Shown here: positions 10,918 through 20,339 of the stretch, one piece after another
How the letters are laid out: every line of letters begins with the position of its first letter
How positions within the stretch are numbered: position 1 is the stretch's first letter
DNA from: Chromohalobacter canadensis
Lineage (GTDB): Bacteria; Pseudomonadota; Gammaproteobacteria; Pseudomonadales; Halomonadaceae
Length of the DNA stretch: 64,000 bases
NCBI RefSeq assembly: GCF_029544075.1
Contig: NZ_JAJQJH010000001.1
Coordinates: 124,001-188,000 of the forward strand
Direction of reading: 5' to 3'
The notes under the pieces: generated by a model
Database searches by the model: none
What the model was told of the DNA's origin: nothing
What the model saw: the letters and a program-made list of their open reading frames with translations, nothing else
Position numbers and translations under genes: made by a program

Positions 10918-11880
10918 TCAGGCGATGAGTAGACGGCGATAGTCGCCCGGTGTGAGCCCATAGGCTGCCTTGAAGCGCCGCGTGAAGTGGCTGAGGCTGC
11001 GATAGCCCAGCGAGTAGCAGATTTCGGTGATGGGGGCGTCGGCCTCGCGCAGCCACTGCCGGGCGCGTGCCAGGCGCAGGCGCTGCTGGTACTCGCCGGG
11101 GGTATAGCCGACCTCGCGCTGAAACAGCCGGTACAGGCGCGCTTTGCTCATGCAGGCCTCGCGGGCCAATTGCGCCCCATCCAGAGGCAGCTCGGGGTGG
11201 CGTTCCAGCCAGGAAAGCGCCGCCGCGAGCCCGTGACGCGGCGGCGCCTGGCGGGCGTCGGCGAGCAGCAACTCACGCGATTGGGTCCGCAGCAAACGTA
11301 CGATCAACTCGTCGATGCCCAGCCCGATCAGCGCGTCGCGGTCGGGGTGATTCTCGCGGAAGAGCCCCATCAAGCGTTCGATAAGCGCCTGGGTGGTTGG
11401 ACTGTGCGGTACGTGCAGTGCCTGGGGATGATAGTGCCACTCGCCGAGCTCCCGCTCGCGTGGCTGGGTCTGGTTGAGGCGTTCGCTAAGGGCGTGAATG
11501 CGCGCGGGATCGAGATCGATGGTCAGGCAGGTAGTGGGCGCATCGGGGTGCGCATCGGGGAAGTCGATGCGCACTTCCTGGTGCGGCGCCAGTACGAAGC
11601 TCTCGCCTGGCAAGAAAGTTTCCGGTCCTTCGGTGGCGCCATTCATGACCTTGCGCCCTTGCAGCATGCCGCAGTAGAGCACCCGCTCGGCGCTCAGGGC
11701 GACATCCTGCGCGGGCCACCAGGTGTCGTAGATCGAAAGCTCCGCATGCGGGCCGGCATAACAGATGCGATTCTCGATCAAGCGCCGTGTGCGGGGCGTG
11801 TCCGCCAGTTGCTCGAGCGCGCTGGCGTTGTCCACTTGGGATGCCCGGGAGCGCGAATCGGGAGGCGTGACAGCGTGCAT
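10918..11880 (-). CDS. AraC-family transcriptional regulator
   Basis: The 320 residues contain an N-terminal cupin-like sensing region (about 40-150) and a C-terminal AraC double helix-turn-helix (about 215-318). The second HTH shows the family signature ending FTRRFKAAYGLTPGDYRR. It is divergent from the aldehyde dehydrogenase gene, with a 21-bp-spaced direct repeat in between. It most likely activates exaC-adhP in response to an alcohol or aldehyde. The effector is not visible in the sequence. Confidence 0.9.
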   Translation of the reverse strand: MHAVTPPDSRSRASQVDNASALEQLADTPRTRRLIENRICYAGPHAELSIYDTWWPAQDVALSAERVLYCGMLQGRKVMNGATEGPETFLPGESFVLAPHQEVRIDFPDAHPDAPTTCLTIDLDPARIHALSERLNQTQPRERELGEWHYHPQALHVPHSPTTQALIERLMGLFRENHPDRDALIGLGIDELIVRLLRTQSRELLLADARQAPPRHGLAAALSWLERHPELPLDGAQLAREACMSKARLYRLFQREVGYTPGEYQQRLRLARARQWLREADAPITEICYSLGYRSLSHFTRRFKAAYGLTPGDYRRLLIA

Positions 11881-11958
11881 GGCGAACTCCTCAGCGGTAC
11901 CGACGGTATGGGCGTGGATGACGCCCGTTACCTTGCAGTGTAGGCAAATTCAGTATCT

Positions 11959-11996
11959 GAGACTGGCAGACAAACGTCGGAGACTGGCAGGCAAAC
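11959..11996. promoter_or_regulatory. Direct-repeat operator, probable AraC-type binding site
   Basis: GAGACTGGCAGACAAAC (11959-11975) and GAGACTGGCAGGCAAAC (11980-11996) differ at one base. Their starts are 21 bp apart, which places them on the same DNA face as for AraC-type dimers. They lie in the divergent region 110-147 bp upstream of the aldehyde dehydrogenase. Confidence 0.65.
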
Positions 11997-12105
11997 CGAC
12001 GCCTGGCTGACAGGCCATGCTGAGGGCGATGCGTACTCATTTTCCAAGGGGCAGGGTCGCACACCAGACGATTCGCCCCGGCGCATTCACCCAAGGAGAC
12101 ACGCC

Positions 12106-13626
12106 ATGATTCATGCACGTCCCGGCACCCCGGGTGCCGTCGTCGACTTCAAGTCGCGTTACGAGAATTTCATCGGCGGCGAGTGGGTGGCGCCCGCTGA
12201 TGGTCGCTATCTGGACAACATCACCCCGGTCACCGGTGAAGTCTTCTGTCAGGTGCCGCGTTCATCGGCAGCGGATATCGACCGTGCGGTGAAGGCGGCA
12301 CAGAAAGCCGCTCCGGCCTGGGGCAAGATGCCACCCGCCGAGCGCGCCAAGGTGCTGCTCCAGATCGCTGACCGTGTCGAGCAGAACATCGACAAGCTCG
12401 CCGTGGCCGAAACCTGGGACAACGGCAAGCCGATCCGCGAAACCAGCGGTGCCGACATCCCGTTGGTGGCGGATCACTTCCGCTATTTCGCCGGTTGCTT
12501 GCGTGCCCAGGAAGGCACCATCAGCGAAGTCGATGAGAACACCGTCGCTTATCACTACCACGAGCCCTACGGCGTGGTGGGCCAGATCATTCCCTGGAAC
12601 TTCCCCATCCTCATGGCGACCTGGAAGCTGGCGCCCGCGCTTGCTGCCGGCAACTGCTCGGTGCTCAAGCCGGCCGAGCAGACCCCGGCCTCGATCAACA
12701 TCTTCCTCGAACTCATCGCCGACCTGGTGCCGCCGGGCGTGATCAACGTCGTGCATGGCCTCGGTGAAGAAGCCGGCGAGGCGCTGACCACGCATGAAGG
12801 TGTCGCCAAGATCGCCTTCACCGGTTCCACGCCGGTAGGCAGCCATATCATGGCCAATGCCGCCAAGCGCATCGTCCCGGCCACGCTGGAACTGGGCGGC
12901 AAGTCGCCCAACGTCTACTTCGAGGACGTGCTCTCGCATGGCGACGCCTTCGCCGAGAAGTGCATCGAAGGCCTGCTGATGACCTTCTTCAACCAGGGCG
13001 AAGTGTGTACTTGCCCCTCCCGCGCGCTGGTCCACGAGTCGATCTACGACGAGTTCATGGCCCGCGCCATCGAACGCGCCAAGACCATCCGCCAGGGCGA
13101 TCCGCTGGACACCGAAACGCAGATCGGCGCGCAAGTCTCCAAGGAGCAGTACGACAAGATCCTCTCGTACATGGACATCGGCCGCGAGGAGGGCGCCGAA
13201 TGCCTGCTGGGCGGCGGCAAGACCACGCTCGAGGGCGAGCTGGCCGGTGGTTTCTACGTGCAGCCCACCATTCTCAAGGGCCGCAACGACATGCGCGTCT
13301 TCCAGGAGGAAATCTTCGGCCCCACGCTTGCCATCACCACCTTCCGTGACGAAGAAGAAGCGCTGGCCATCGCCAACGATACCGAGTTTGGCCTGGGCGC
13401 CGGGGTCTGGACCCGCGACATGAACCGCGCCTACCGCATGGGCCGGGGCATTCAAGCCGGACGCGTGTGGACCAACTGCTACCACCAATACCCCGCGCAC
13501 GCCGCCTTCGGTGGCTACAAGAAATCAGGCATCGGCCGTGAGACCCACAAACTTATGCTCGACCACTACCAGCAAGTGAAGTGTGTGCTGGTCTCCTACA
13601 GCGACGACCCGATGGGGCTTTATTGA
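12106..13626 (+). CDS. exaC: NAD-dependent aldehyde dehydrogenase (acetaldehyde type)
   Basis: Oxidises short-chain aldehydes such as acetaldehyde to the acid with NAD+. The 506-residue length and the [12 protein letters not shown] start match ExaC/AcoD-type enzymes. Visible motifs are IPWNFP, the cofactor-loop FTGSTPVGS, the general-base Glu in LELGGKSPN, and the catalytic Cys in [15 protein letters not shown] good Shine-Dalgarno (AAGGAG) is 8 nt upstream. It is followed by a hairpin and an alcohol dehydrogenase gene, so the pair can turn ethanol into acetate. Confidence 0.93.
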   Translation: MIHARPGTPGAVVDFKSRYENFIGGEWVAPADGRYLDNITPVTGEVFCQVPRSSAADIDRAVKAAQKAAPAWGKMPPAERAKVLLQIADRVEQNIDKLAVAETWDNGKPIRETSGADIPLVADHFRYFAGCLRAQEGTISEVDENTVAYHYHEPYGVVGQIIPWNFPILMATWKLAPALAAGNCSVLKPAEQTPASINIFLELIADLVPPGVINVVHGLGEEAGEALTTHEGVAKIAFTGSTPVGSHIMANAAKRIVPATLELGGKSPNVYFEDVLSHGDAFAEKCIEGLLMTFFNQGEVCTCPSRALVHESIYDEFMARAIERAKTIRQGDPLDTETQIGAQVSKEQYDKILSYMDIGREEGAECLLGGGKTTLEGELAGGFYVQPTILKGRNDMRVFQEEIFGPTLAITTFRDEEEALAIANDTEFGLGAGVWTRDMNRAYRMGRGIQAGRVWTNCYHQYPAHAAFGGYKKSGIGRETHKLMLDHYQQVKCVLVSYSDDPMGLY

Positions 13627-13631
13627 GCCTG

Positions 13632-13660
13632 GGCCGTTCGGGGCACTGCCCCGAACGGCA
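13632..13660 (+). promoter_or_regulatory. Intercistronic hairpin between exaC and adhP
   Basis: GCCGTTCGGGG (13633-13643) pairs perfectly with CCCCGAACGGC (13649-13659), starting 7 bp after the exaC stop. There is no T tract, so it more likely stabilises the 3' end or partly attenuates readthrough into adhP than fully terminates. Confidence 0.6.
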
Positions 13661-13753
13661 TTCCCGTTTCATCAATAGTGGAGTCACCGCTCCATCACGG
13701 CTTCGGCGCACTCAAAGGCGCGCAGCGTTCGGCTGCCCGCCAACCGAGGAGAA

Positions 13754-14788
13754 ATGACAATGGACAAGACGATGAAAGCTGCCGTGGTACGCCAGTTCGG
13801 CGAACCGCTGGCGCTCGAGGAGGTCGCGACCCCGCGACCGCAGCAGGGTGAGATCCTGGTCAAGATAGCCGCCTCGGGCGTGTGCCACACTGATCTGCAT
13901 GCCGCCCACGGCGACTGGCCAGTCAAGCCCAGCCCACCCTTCATACCCGGTCACGAGGGCGTCGGCCATATCGTGGCGGTGGGCGAGGGGGTCAAGCACG
14001 TCAAGGAGGGTGACCGTGTCGGCGTGCCGTGGCTCTATTCTACCTGCGGCCATTGCGAACACTGTCTAGGGGGCTGGGAGACCCTGTGCGAGTCACAGCA
14101 GAACACCGGCTACTCGGTGAACGGCGGTTTCGCCGACTACACCCTGGCCGATGCCGGCTACGTGGGGCGGCTGCCCGACAACGTCGACTTCCTGGAGATC
14201 GCGCCGGTGCTGTGTGCCGGCGTGACGGTCTACAAGGGACTCAAGATGACCGATGCCCGTCCTGGCCAGTGGGTGGTGATCTCGGGTATCGGCGGTCTCG
14301 GTCACATGGCGGTGCAATATGCCAAGGCCATGGGCTTTAACGTGGCCGCGGTGGATATCGACGACGGCAAGCTGGCGCTGGCCGAGCGCCTGGGGGCCAC
14401 CGTTGTCGTCAATGCCTTGAAGGCCGATCCGGCCGAGACCCTCAAACGCGAGGTCGGCGGTGCTCATGGCGCGCTGGTCACCGCGGTGTCACCCAAGGCC
14501 TTCGATCAGGCCCAACGCATGCTGCGTCGCGGAGGCACCCTGGTGCTCAATGGCCTGCCGCCGGGCGACTTCCCGCTGCCGATCTTCGATACGGTGCTCA
14601 ACGGCATCACCGTGCGTGGCTCCATCGTCGGCACTCGACAAGACCTTCAGGAAGCGCTCGATTTCGCCGGTCAAGGCAAGGTCGAGGCCACCATCGCCAC
14701 CGAGAAGCTGGAAAACATCAACGACGTCTTCCAACGCATGCTCGACGGCAAGATCGAAGGGCGGATCGTGTTGGACATGACGGGCTGA
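13754..14788 (+). CDS. adhP: Zinc-dependent alcohol dehydrogenase
   Basis: Medium-chain NAD-dependent alcohol dehydrogenase of the AdhP/AdhA type, interconverting ethanol and acetaldehyde. Catalytic zinc ligands are in CHTDLH and GHEGVGH. The structural zinc lobe is the four-Cys cluster in [15 protein letters not shown]. The Rossmann motif is GIGGLGH. The 344-residue product from 13754 ([12 protein letters not shown]) resembles the N-terminus of Pseudomonas AdhA; a second ATG at 13760 has the better spacing from AGGAG. It works with the preceding aldehyde dehydrogenase. Confidence 0.92.
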   Translation: MTMDKTMKAAVVRQFGEPLALEEVATPRPQQGEILVKIAASGVCHTDLHAAHGDWPVKPSPPFIPGHEGVGHIVAVGEGVKHVKEGDRVGVPWLYSTCGHCEHCLGGWETLCESQQNTGYSVNGGFADYTLADAGYVGRLPDNVDFLEIAPVLCAGVTVYKGLKMTDARPGQWVVISGIGGLGHMAVQYAKAMGFNVAAVDIDDGKLALAERLGATVVVNALKADPAETLKREVGGAHGALVTAVSPKAFDQAQRMLRRGGTLVLNGLPPGDFPLPIFDTVLNGITVRGSIVGTRQDLQEALDFAGQGKVEATIATEKLENINDVFQRMLDGKIEGRIVLDMTG

Positions 14789-14843
14789 GCCGCCATGCCT
14801 TGAGACCGCTTCCACGTACTGAGTCGCTTCCGACTCAATCTTT

Positions 14844-14869
14844 GCCGCTTCCCCGGAAGCGGCATTTTT
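14844..14869 (+). terminator. Intrinsic terminator after adhP
   Basis: The stem GCCGCTTCC/GGAAGCGGC (14844-14852 with 14855-14863) is followed by ATTTTT. Confidence 0.8.
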
Positions 14870-14967
14870 GTGGAGGGTGTTAGGTTTGGCGTGCAAGGCC
14901 ATGCTTCTATGGCAGCTTTATACCCATTCCTTAACCCTGTTGTTGGCGTTGTCTGGAGGTATCTGCG

Positions 14968-15579
14968 ATGGACCTGTATTGGCTGTTCCTGATCATGGCA
15001 ACGCTCACAGTTCTCAGCCCAGGGCCGGGCGTCGTAATGACCCTGAGCAATTCGTTGCGGTTTGGCTTCATGGGGAGTCTTGGCGGAATAGTCGGTATTG
15101 CCTTTGGCACACTGCTCGTAGCGGGCATTTCCGCCTCGAGTGTCGGTGTGATATTGGCGACCTCGGCGGTTGCCTTTACGGCGATGAAGTTCCTCGGCGC
15201 CGCCTATCTGTTCTATCTGGGGGTTCGTCTTTGGCGCTCGCCGTCGCTTACGTTCGCTGAACGGCCCACGCAATCGCTAGGCTTTCGCCGCCGCTTTCTC
15301 GAAGGGCTGACGATACAACTGACGAATCCCAAGGCCGTGTTTTTCTTTCTCTCGGTCTTTCCTCAGTTCATCAGCCCACAAGGTAACTTCACCGCACAGT
15401 TCACGCTGTTGGTGCTGACCTACAGTACGCTGGTCATGGTGATTCACTGCCTGTATGCGTTCTTTGGGCAACAGGCGAAGGGATGGTTCGGCTCGCCAAC
15501 GGGAGCACGCGTCGTCAACCGCATCGGTGGCGCGACCTTCATGTGCTTCGGGGCCGCCCTGGCCAGCGCGAAACGGTAA
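14968..15579 (+). CDS. LysE/RhtB-family amino acid exporter
   Basis: Inner-membrane exporter of 203 residues with about six membrane segments. The family motif SPGPGVVMTLSNSLRFG is at the N-terminus and TNPKAVFFFLSVFPQF in the middle. The family exports amino acids such as lysine, threonine or homoserine lactone; the substrate cannot be read here. It is monocistronic and convergent with the FabF-like gene. Confidence 0.9.
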   Translation: MDLYWLFLIMATLTVLSPGPGVVMTLSNSLRFGFMGSLGGIVGIAFGTLLVAGISASSVGVILATSAVAFTAMKFLGAAYLFYLGVRLWRSPSLTFAERPTQSLGFRRRFLEGLTIQLTNPKAVFFFLSVFPQFISPQGNFTAQFTLLVLTYSTLVMVIHCLYAFFGQQAKGWFGSPTGARVVNRIGGATFMCFGAALASAKR

Positions 15580-15733
15580 GGCAGGAGACACAGCCTGGCC
15601 GCACGAGGTCGGGCCGTCGCGGCAACGTGTCCTGCCGCTCGCCTCACCGTCTCAGCGAGCGTTGCTTAGCCACCATTGCTGCGCCGAAGCGATGGTGGCG
15701 GCTTGTCGGAGCACAGTACTTTTCAGACAGCGC

Positions 15734-16999
15734 CTACACCTTGCTGACGATCAGCGCGGCATTCACCCCACCGAAGCCGAACCCATTGCACAGCACGTGC
15801 TGGCAGCGGTGCTCGCGTGCCTCGCCCGAGACGAAGTTCAAATCGCTCAGGTCCGCGTCGGGGTGTTCCAGGTTGAGGGTTGGGGGCAGGCGATCCTGGA
15901 TGGCCGCCAGGGCCGAGAAGATGCTCTCCACGCCGCCGGCGGCACCGAGCAGATGGCCGGTGGCCGACTTGGTGGCGGAGATCGGAATGCCGGGCAACGC
16001 GTCACCGAACGCGTTGCGCAAGGAGGCGATCTCCGCCCGGTCGCCGACCGGCGTCGAGGTGGCGTGGGCGTTGATGTGATCGATGGCCTCGGGTGCGAGC
16101 CCCGCCATCCTCAGCGCGGCCCGAATGGCCGCCGCGGCACCGGCGCCATCTTCCGGCCCGGCCGTGATGTGGTGAGCGTCCGCGCTGGTGCCATAGCCGC
16201 TGAGAAAAGCCAGTGGCGTCGCCCCGCGCGCCTCGGCGTGGGCCAGGGTCTCGATCACCAATAACCCCGCGCCTTCGCCCATGACGAAGCCGTTGCGGGC
16301 CTGATCGAAAGGACGCGATGCCTTGGCGGGCGCCTCCTGCTCGGTGGAGAGCGCCTTCATGGCATGGAAGCTGGCCAGCGAGAGCGGGTCGATACAGGCC
16401 TCGGCGCCACCCACCAGGGCCACCTCAGCCTCGCCGCTGCGGATCAGGCGCATGCCGTCGCCGATAGCCTGCACGCCCGCCGCGCAGGCCGTGACCGGGC
16501 AACCCAACGGCCCGCGCAAGCCATAGCGAATCGACACATTGCCCGCCGCCAGGTTGGCCAGGAAGGCCGGCACGGTGAACGGCGAGAGTCGTCGATGGCC
16601 GCGCGTCGTTAGCGTATCCTGCGCCTGGGTGATGGTCGGGAAGCCGCCGATGCCGGAGCCCACGATGGTGGCGGTGGCCAACCGGTCCTCATCGCTTGAT
16701 GGGAACCAGTTCGCCTGGGTCAGCGCCTCCTCGGCGGCGGCCATGGCATAAAGACTGAACAACTCCATCTTGCGGCGTTCCTTGGCATCGGCCACGCGGT
16801 CGGGGTCGAAGCCCGCCTCCGGGTCGCTCTCCATGCCGGGAACCGAGCCGGCAACTTTGATCGGCAGATCGCCGGTCTCGAAGCGCGTGATCGAGGAAAC
16901 GCCGGAACGGCCTGCCAGAAGGCGCTCCCAACTGGCGTTGACGCCGCAACCGAGGGGGCTGACCATACCCATGCCGGTGATGACGAGCGGTGATGACAT
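15734..16999 (-). CDS. fabF: Beta-ketoacyl-ACP synthase II-like protein
   Basis: Thiolase-fold condensing enzyme that extends acyl-ACP with malonyl-ACP. The active-site Cys is in CPVTACAAGVQAIG, and the two His are in INAHATSTPVGD and KSATGHLLGAAGG, giving a complete Cys-His-His triad. Its 421 residues are normal for FabF. It is not next to acpP or fabG, so it is probably an accessory KAS II rather than the housekeeping copy. A TetR-family gene lies in divergent orientation beyond the IS element and may once have shared its promoter region. Confidence 0.88.
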   Translation of the reverse strand: MSSPLVITGMGMVSPLGCGVNASWERLLAGRSGVSSITRFETGDLPIKVAGSVPGMESDPEAGFDPDRVADAKERRKMELFSLYAMAAAEEALTQANWFPSSDEDRLATATIVGSGIGGFPTITQAQDTLTTRGHRRLSPFTVPAFLANLAAGNVSIRYGLRGPLGCPVTACAAGVQAIGDGMRLIRSGEAEVALVGGAEACIDPLSLASFHAMKALSTEQEAPAKASRPFDQARNGFVMGEGAGLLVIETLAHAEARGATPLAFLSGYGTSADAHHITAGPEDGAGAAAAIRAALRMAGLAPEAIDHINAHATSTPVGDRAEIASLRNAFGDALPGIPISATKSATGHLLGAAGGVESIFSALAAIQDRLPPTLNLEHPDADLSDLNFVSGEAREHRCQHVLCNGFGFGGVNAALIVSKV

Positions 17000-17146
17000 G
17001 CGAGTGTCCTGAACTGTTGGAATTTACGCCACGCTAGCACCGGGCTTGATATGATCAAAATGCGCGTCAAACCTCGTACTTCTAGTGCAAAGCGCGTCAC
17101 AGCGCCTCTATTTGACTGTCTAAATATAGCACTTTAATTTAAATGC

Positions 17147-18304
17147 ATGGTTACCGTCTTGCGCGCATACCGCTATCGTTTTTACCCAACGCCCAAGCAG
17201 GTCGAGCAACTTGCCCGGACTTTTGGCTGCGTGCGCTACGTTTATAATCACTTTCTGCGCGAACGTACGGATTCTTGGTACGAGCGTCAGGAGCGCATGG
17301 GCTACAACGCCACCGCCAAGGCGCTCACAAGCCTCAAGAAGCAACCGGAGACGGCGTTTCTGGCTGAGGTATCCAATGTCTGCCTGCAACAGTCCCTACG
17401 ACACTTGGATCGGGCCTTTGCCAATTTTTTCAAAGGCCAGGCGCGGTATCCTGCTTTCAAGAAGAAGCGTCGCAAGCAGTCGGCCACCTACATGGCCAAC
17501 GGCTTTCGCTGGCGCGATGGTCAGCTCTGGCTAGCTAAGCAGCAAGATCCACTTAACATCCGCTGGAGCCGGCGCTTCTCGGGAGAGCCCACCAGCATCA
17601 CCGTCAGCCTGGATACTGCCGGGCGTTACCACGTCAGCTTCCTGGTGGAGGAAGAACAGCTGGCGCTGCCGGTGACGCCGAAGATGGCCGGGATCGACCT
17701 GGGGCTGACGCACCGCGTCATCACCAGCGACGGTACCAAGTTCCCCAATCCGCGCTTCATCCGACAGACCGAGCGCAAGCTGGCCCACGCTCAGCGGGCG
17801 CTGTCGCGCAAGCGGCGCGGCTCGAACAACCGGGCCAAGGCTCGGCTGAAGGTGGCACGGCTACATGCCAAGCGGGCCGACCAGCGCCGCGATGCCACCC
17901 ACAAGCTCACCACGCAGCTCATTCACGAGAACCAAGTCATTGCTGCTGAGAGCTTGCAGGTCAAGAACCTGCTCCAGAACCGGTCACTGGCCAAGGCGAT
18001 CAGCGATGTGGGGTGGCACCTACTCACCCTCCAGCTTACGTATAAGGCTGAATGGTACGGTCGCGATTTCGTTCAGATCGACAAGTGGTACCCCAGCTCA
18101 AAGCGCTGTTTTCATTGTGGCCATATTGCCGACAAGATGCCGCTGAACGTCCGTAACTGGGACTGCCCGGCTTGTGGCACCCAAGGTATCGACCGCGACG
18201 TCAACGCCGCCCGCAACATCTTGCAAGCTGGCAAGGCGATCCTGGCGAGGGCCGACAAGCTCCGCCATCACGAGAACACTACCGTGGGGCACACGGGAGG
18301 CTAG
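17147..18304 (+). CDS. tnpB: RNA-guided DNA endonuclease TnpB
   Basis: TnpB/OrfB proteins are the ancestors of Cas12: they use a right-end RNA to cut DNA next to a target-adjacent motif and help keep the element. The 385-residue protein looks catalytically complete. The split RuvC acids are D184 (AGIDLGL), E268 (IAAESLQVKNL) and D351 (DRDVNAARNI). The zinc finger has C321, C324, C340 and C343. The N-terminal helix-turn-helix and Lys/Arg-rich region (about 100-110) are intact. No tnpA lies nearby. Confidence 0.93.
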   Translation: MVTVLRAYRYRFYPTPKQVEQLARTFGCVRYVYNHFLRERTDSWYERQERMGYNATAKALTSLKKQPETAFLAEVSNVCLQQSLRHLDRAFANFFKGQARYPAFKKKRRKQSATYMANGFRWRDGQLWLAKQQDPLNIRWSRRFSGEPTSITVSLDTAGRYHVSFLVEEEQLALPVTPKMAGIDLGLTHRVITSDGTKFPNPRFIRQTERKLAHAQRALSRKRRGSNNRAKARLKVARLHAKRADQRRDATHKLTTQLIHENQVIAAESLQVKNLLQNRSLAKAISDVGWHLLTLQLTYKAEWYGRDFVQIDKWYPSSKRCFHCGHIADKMPLNVRNWDCPACGTQGIDRDVNAARNILQAGKAILARADKLRHHENTTVGHTGG

Positions 18305-18423
18305 GCCTGTGGAGCCTGTGTAAGACCGGCGGTGCCATCACCGAAGGCAACGGGCAGTGAAGCAGGAACCGGGAAGGCGACAACCTGGGAATCCTCCGAC
18401 TTCAGGCGGAGGGGATGCCAACA
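18170..18423 (+). ncRNA. Predicted omega/right-end RNA of TnpB
   Basis: In TnpB elements the guide RNA scaffold overlaps the tnpB 3' end and runs to the right end; the guide is the flanking DNA. Here the 119 bp after the tnpB stop are non-coding and GC-rich, with a final hairpin (18394-18413) directly before the predicted end. The guide would be about the first 16-20 nt after 18423. The 5' boundary is a guess, and the structure has not been folded computationally. Confidence 0.5.
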
Positions 18424-18478
18424 AGATAATATTCAGCGTGTATTCAGCACCTATTCTGAGTAGCAGCGTGAGGTCGCC

Positions 18479-19126
18479 ATGTCCGACTCGACGAATCGCA
18501 AGGCCAGATCGCGCGAGCGAATCCTTAAATCGGCTGTCGAACTGTTCAGCCGCCAAGGCTTCGAGAAGGTCTCCATCGGCCAGATCATGAAACTGGCCAA
18601 GATGACCCACGGCGCTTTCTATGCCCACTTCGCCTCCAAGGAAGCGCTGTACCACGCCTCGGTGCGAGACACCCTGGAAAGCAGCCGCGCGGCCAGGTTG
18701 GTCAAGGGGCCGCTTTCGGTGAAGCACCTCACGGAGCTGGTCTCCACCTGCTGGAATCTCCAGGAGCTGGAACGCAAGCACCAACCCGGGCCGGAGACGG
18801 TGCTGTTCAACGAGATCGGCAACGAGAACGCCGAGATCCGCACGCTCTTCGAAGCCTCCTACCTGCGCATGAAGAAGATGCTGGAAACCCGCCTCATCGC
18901 CCTCAGCCGCCTCAAGAAACTCCCCTTCGAACCTGACCGCGACGTCATCGCCGACAAGTCTCGCGTCATTCTCGCCTCCTTGGTGGGCGCCGTGGCCCTC
19001 GCCAAGAGCCTGCCCGGCGAGCAAGAGCGCCAGCACATCCTCGAAGCCGCCCAGCGCAACATCCTGCAGATGCTCGGCGTCGACCAGGACGGACTGGACA
19101 GCATGCTGGGCGACGCCAGCCAGTAG
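18479..19126 (+). CDS. TetR/AcrR-family transcriptional regulator
   Basis: The 215 residues carry an N-terminal TetR helix-turn-helix (about 9-57: RILKSAVELFSRQGF, then TMTHGAFYAHFASKE-like spacing) and a C-terminal helical ligand domain. It is divergent from the FabF-like gene, separated only by the IS element. Upstream are repeated TATTCAG-type words (18429-18455), a possible autoregulatory operator. The ligand is unknown. The IS insertion may have changed its expression. Confidence 0.9.
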   Translation: MSDSTNRKARSRERILKSAVELFSRQGFEKVSIGQIMKLAKMTHGAFYAHFASKEALYHASVRDTLESSRAARLVKGPLSVKHLTELVSTCWNLQELERKHQPGPETVLFNEIGNENAEIRTLFEASYLRMKKMLETRLIALSRLKKLPFEPDRDVIADKSRVILASLVGAVALAKSLPGEQERQHILEAAQRNILQMLGVDQDGLDSMLGDASQ

Positions 19127-19331
19127 CTCCACCACCTCCAGCGTGAAATGCCTTGCGCTTTATCCTTTCGTGGGCATTGCTCTCCCTGTAACGGCTGGTT
19201 ACGGTACAGAAAAGGCTACTTAAGAAGACTTATGACCAAGCAGTACGCAGGGACTACCGCATGGATGACAGCCGCTCATCGCCACATGCACAGGTAGGGG
19301 CGGTAGCGTTCCTGAAGGTTTTGTCCAGCCA

Positions 19332-20296
19332 TTAGCCCAGCGGGCTATGTACGCTGGCAAAGCCTTTGCCCAGCACATGTGTATAAATCTGGGTGGTTTC
19401 CACACTCTTGTGCCTCAGCAGCTCCTGGACGGTGCGGATATCCGTGCCTTGGCTTAGTAGCTGGGTGGCAAAACTGTGTCGCAACGTGTGACAGGAACCG
19501 GGGCGCGGCAACGATGCCCCTTTCATTGCCTGCTTGACGGCTTTCTGCACCGCCGAGGGGGGATGTGATGAAGCACGACTTTGCCAGCATCATCGAAGCA
19601 GGGGCGGCTGGCCGGGAATAGCCATTGCCAGGCCAGGGAGATTCCGGCATTGGGATACTTGCGATCCAGCGCATGGGGAAGCGTCACGGGGACGTTGCCA
19701 TGAAGCAGGCGGTAGTCAAGTTGCTGGTTGGCAATGGAGATTTGATACTGCAAAGAAGGGATGCAGGTTGCGGGTAGTAGGGTGGTTCTGTCCTTGTCCC
19801 CTTTGCCAGCTCTCACCGTGATGATTTGACGCTCGAAATCGATGTCACGAACACGTAGACGGCAGGTTTCGAGTACTCGTAACCCCGAGCCAGACATCAA
19901 GGTTGCCATCAGATGCATGGAACCGGATAGCTGATTCAGCACGCACATCACTTGCTCGTGACTCAGCACTACCGGCAGTCGGCGCGGTTGCTTGGCATGC
20001 GAGAACTCCCCGATATCTCCTAGAGGCTGATCGAGCACATGGCGATAGAGGAAAACGAGTGCATTCAGGGCCTGGTTCTGCGTGGCCGCCGCTACATGAC
20101 GCTGTACTGCAAGATGCTCAAGAAAAGCCTGCACTCCGGAACCACCCATAATGGCGGGATGACGCAAGCCATTGAAACGAATGAAATAACGTACCCAGTA
20201 GCAATAAGTTTTGACGGTGTGAGGGCTGTAGCGTTTCACTCTCATGATGGCTTTCACGCGATCCATCAGCTTTGGCGGTTGGTTGTGAGTATCCAT
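19332..20296 (-). pseudogene. intI: Integron integrase IntI, frameshifted
   Basis: Tyrosine recombinase that captures and shuffles cassettes at attI and attC. It is identified as IntI by the insertion specific to integron integrases (ALDRKYPNAGISLAWQWLFP). Catalytic R140 (GSGLRVLE), K165 (GKGDKD), the HTLRH box, the second His ([10 protein letters not shown]) and Tyr (IYTHV) are all encoded. The frame changes at a run of six G on the plus strand (19557-19562). One extra base would restore a 321-residue IntI in a single frame. Start 20296 (MDTHNQPPKL) has a GAGG upstream. The break is either a real mutation or a homopolymer sequencing error. Confidence 0.88.
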
Positions 20297-20310
20297 GAGT
20301 CCTCGTATTA

Positions 20311-20326
20311 GTGTATTTTTATACAG
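20311..20326 (-). promoter_or_regulatory. LexA-like SOS box upstream of intI
   Basis: On the minus strand the site reads CTGTATAAAAATACAC, one base off the CTGT-N8-ACAG LexA consensus. It is 15 bp before the intI start codon. SOS control of integron integrases through LexA is well established, so the position fits. A possible intI promoter (CTTGCG, 17 bp, TAATAC) lies just upstream. Confidence 0.7.
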
Positions 20327-20339
20327 TATTATCAGATTA

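Larger units (their letters stand above)
17117..18423 (+). mobile_element. TnpB-only IS200/IS605-type element
   Basis: An intact tnpB is present without the TnpA (Y1) transposase, so the element depends on a TnpA in trans or is immobile. There are no terminal inverted repeats, as expected for the family. TTGAC at 17112-17116 matches a known type of IS605-family target motif and is taken as the left flank; an imperfect palindrome follows (GCACTTTAATTTAAATGC). On the right, a hairpin (CCTCCG 18394-18399 with CGGAGG 18408-18413) is followed by GGATGCCAA, typical of these right ends. Both ends are inferred to within a few bases. Confidence 0.7.

Noticed and set aside
18479-20296. Prophage integrase or transposon-borne class 1 integron
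   Set aside because: The recombinase has the IntI-specific insertion and attC-bearing cassettes. There are no phage genes, qacE/sul genes or Tn402-type ends.
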